Of a stretch of DNA of 33,932 nucleotides, positions 31,166 through 33,932 are shown in pieces. This DNA is from Chloromonas sp. AAM2 (lineage: Eukaryota > Chlorophyta > Chlorophyceae > Chlamydomonadales > Chlamydomonadaceae), in assembly GCA_004335635.1 (NCBI GenBank), contig QAXH01006007.1, positions 1 through 33,932 on the forward strand, written 5' to 3'. Position numbers and translations under genes: made by a program. Numbering within the stretch: the first letter of the stretch is position 1; each line of letters begins with the position of its first letter. Under the pieces are notes generated by a model. That model was not told the origin of the DNA. It saw nothing but the letters and a program-made list of their open reading frames with translations, and ran no database searches.

Positions 31166-33746
31166 CTATGCCTCGCACACCACGCGGCAGTGCGGTGCCA
31201 CCGCTGACACCAGCGAATCCATGGTCTTGCGCGCGTCACCCAGCAGCATGGACGTGTTCTGCTTGTAGAACACAGGGTTGTCCGCACCCGCGTACCTGCA
31301 GTGCAGGGGTACGTCAATGGCTAACAGGACACCAGTCGAGTATGCAGCATGGGGTAGCTGCATGTGCGCTTCATGCAGCATGAAAGCATGCAGCGTCGTG
31401 CGTGAGGTAGCCTCAACTGCCCTGGACAAAAAATTGCTGGGCGAATCACTGCATGATGCAGCAAGGTGTTGGCGAGATTCTGCAGCGATCTGCACACAAC
31501 TTCATGCACATGACACAGCGCGTGACTCACCCAGTTGCCATGGACCGCTTCATGAAGAGGACCTGCTTTGCCTTCCAGACCTCAATGACGGGCATGCCTG
31601 CGATGACCGAGCTGGGGTCCTCCACCGCGGCGGAGTTGACGGTGTCGTTAGCGCCCACCACCAGCACCACATCCACCTCGTCCATCATCTGGGAAGAAAC
31701 ACACAACACAAGGGCCTCAGCTGGCACCGCTGGTGAACATGTGTAGGCCTCCGTCACCGGTGACGGCCGTAAGATGTGACACAAGGAACAGGCAGCCACA
31801 GCTTCGTAGCACCCACTCTTCTGTACACAGGCTCATCATCTGTTGGCTGGTTGTGCTGACTGAAGGTCTGTTCAGTGGACAAATCAGCTGCTAGCACGCA
31901 CACACACGTGCACATTGTCTTGTCATTAACCCTCTGTTCCCCGGTACCTCGTTGATTTCCTCCATCTCATACACGTCGTCGTAGGGCACGCCCGCCTCCG
32001 CCAGCAGCACGTTGAGCTGCCCCGGCATGCGGCCGGCCACCGGGTGCACCCCGTACACCACCCGCGTGCCCTTGTCCTTGAGCAGCGTGCCCAGGAGCGC
32101 CACCGCATGCTGCGCGCCCGCCACCGCCATGCCGTACCCGGGGACCACCACGATTGTGCCCGCCTCGCGCAACGTCTCGCTGGCCGCTGCGGCCACACAG
32201 GGGAGGGGGCTCACAGTAACGCAGTAGACATGGTATTAAAATACCACACAAGGTAGCATGCACATCATCACATGAGAACGTGCAGTCATTGTGTATGTGT
32301 GTTGTTACGTGGTGGGTTGGCGCATCACTGATCACAGTGCATGTGGTACGTGTAACCCAGAGCGTGTGAACAGCCGAAACTTCCTGCACACGTGTGTCCA
32401 CTCACTTGCTATGTCGATCTCCGTGTGGCACAGCCTGCAGTCAGCAGCACGTCAGCAAGTGAGCCAGTGCTATGGTTTCTGGACTATTACACGTGTCAAC
32501 AACACATTAGAACTCTTCAGTGGGCGTAACCCAAGCCCTGCACCCTTTTGCTGACTGCTCAGGAACCACCCACTTTGTTTCCGTGTCGCATACGCCCACA
32601 TTGCCCTTGACGGCTGGGCCGCTGTTGCCAATCCCACCGAAGATGACGTTTGTGAGGCTCCTGTTCATGGCCTGCAGGCAGCACGGTACCAAGCACAGAC
32701 AGCGATGTGAACGGAGGGGATAGGAGAGGGGAGGAGAGAGCACAACAACTCGCATACCGAACGGGCCTGGCCTGGAGTCACAGGCCAGCGTGTCTGTGCC
32801 TGTCTTTGTCCCGCCGTTTCGCTGCACACCTTGCACATGATGGCGGAGAGGATGGCGCCTGATGAGCCGATGAGGGCGCCCACCACCGTCAGGAGTGCGT
32901 TGTTCAGCATGAAACCCTCGGCGCACAGGGCATACCCTGCAGTGTCAGGGCGGGGGCAGCAAAGCCGTGGGCGACTGGTCTGCTGGTGTGCCTGAACTGG
33001 TCTGAGCTTGGCCCTAAGCATCCGTCCAGTGTTTCCCAACCTGTGCTGCCTCCGCTCGAATTGTTGAGGTGGGACCACAATGACTACAATGGGTTGCGTA
33101 ACCGACTTTCTGTACGGGGCAGAATTGAACCCAAGATGGCCTAGTGTCACCTGAGTACGAGTTTAGGAGTGTGATCACCACTGGCATGTCAGCACCCCCA
33201 ATGGAGGCCGTCAAATGAAGGCCTAGGAGTCCGGCTAGGCCCTGCACGCAGACAAATGCACCATGGACATTGGAGCTGCTGTGAGGGCTTGACGTCTGGC
33301 TTGTAACCCATAGGCATTTGTCCAGCTGTGCAGGTGGCCTGAGCCCTGACCGGATGCGATCGGTCGCGCGTGGCCTCGCTGGGCTGGGCTCACACGCGTG
33401 TTCGGTACAGTGAGGTCAAGCAGTTCAGGGCGCAAGGCAAGGCAACTCACCGCCACCACCACAAGAGCGTCAATGGCGGCTGCGGGCGCTGTGGCCGTGA
33501 GGAACTGCCAGCTGGCCCACCCACTGCCAGCAAGCATGGCCAGGTTCAGCAGGTTCTTGCCTGCACAACACGCGCACAAAGCAGCAAACAGGGCAGTCAG
33601 ACCGAGTGCAGGCTAGCCTGGTCTGGTCCCTACACACGGCCCTGTCACTGGTGAAGTCACCTGGCAGGTTGAGAGCCGCTGCATCCAGCAGACCGTGCAG
33701 CTTGCCAAAGGCCACCGCCGAGCCCGTGAGCGTCAAGGCGCCGATC
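31166..33746 (-). CDS. NNT: Proton-translocating NAD(P) transhydrogenase, C-terminal part (PntB-like; 5' part beyond right edge)
   Basis: Nine exons, 33746-33661, 33560-33451, 33241-33151, 32936-32830, 32671-32574, 32434-32406, 32186-31948, 31688-31531 and 31295-31166, join in phase and encode 348 residues ending in TAG. The enzyme couples hydride transfer between NADH and NADP+ to proton movement across a membrane. Domain II helices are visible: [35 protein letters not shown], and [20 protein letters not shown]. Domain III, the NADP(H)-binding Rossmann fold, follows. It has [17 protein letters not shown] (GxGxxV-type fingerprint), [62 protein letters not shown], and [20 protein letters not shown]. 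Conservation is high and no frameshift is seen. The 29-base microexon lies in the hinge between domains II and III. Whether it is fused to a PntA-like part, and its organelle, cannot be seen here. Confidence 0.95.
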
Positions 33747-33858
33747 CTGCACGACACAGCCAGTGGTGACTTTGACGGCAGCCATTCCGATGGGTTCACA
33801 TAACGGCCGGTGAGTTGGCCTGCAGTGAACGGGTGCGACCAGCCGTGCAGACATGAGT

Positions 33859-33932
33859 GCCCCCACTGACCAGTCGCCCCCACTGACCAGTCGCCCCCAC
33901 TGACCAGTCGCCCCCACTGACCAGTCGCCCCC
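33859..33932 (+). repeat. 17-bp tandem repeat at right edge
   Basis: Four perfect copies of gcccccactgaccagtc plus a partial one, running off the window. It lies in an intron, or in unsequenced upstream sequence, of the transhydrogenase gene. Confidence 0.95.

Overview
The window looks like nuclear DNA of a green alga, probably a chlorophyte of the Chlamydomonas/Haematococcus type. This is inference: genes are split into many short exons (29 to 640 bases) separated by GT-AG introns with tgcag acceptors, coding sequence is Ala/Gly/Leu-rich, microsatellites and dispersed short repeats are common, and TGTAA sits downstream of two stop codons. No rRNA, tRNA, CRISPR array or operon was seen. I built the gene models by hand: a junction was kept only if donor, acceptor and reading phase agreed.

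Left part, plus strand. Positions 104-1829 hold the 3' end of a DExH-box RNA helicase gene (C-terminal OB-fold part), including one GC-AG intron. Positions 4302-5256 hold the last two exons of a gene for a helical-repeat, mTERF-like protein. The stretches between and after them carry dispersed repeats and no convincing exons.

Middle, minus strand. A complete four-exon gene for a 119-residue single-membrane-span protein lies at 6581-7526. A SPRY-domain protein gene lies at 10797-13139, 5' end unresolved. A membrane-anchored lipocalin-like protein gene lies at 15289-18598. Between them are repeat-rich stretches, including a likely degenerate TnpB/Fanzor-like fragment near 9430-9675 whose 3' part recurs at about 30000-30200.

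Right part, minus strand. A 20-exon gene at 20608-29768 can be joined without a phase error into a 1,346-residue protein. It has a possible N-myristoylation start, a Ser-rich region with several RRxS sites, a region resembling a UDP-sugar pyrophosphorylase fold, and two C-terminal universal-stress-protein (USP) domains. This is the most novel item in the window. At 31166-33746 is the 3' part of a proton-translocating NAD(P) transhydrogenase gene (membrane domain plus NADP(H)-binding domain III), whose 5' part lies beyond the right edge.

The genes are not an operon and share no obvious pathway; they are individually transcribed nuclear genes. Two plus-strand genes are followed by five confidently modelled minus-strand genes.
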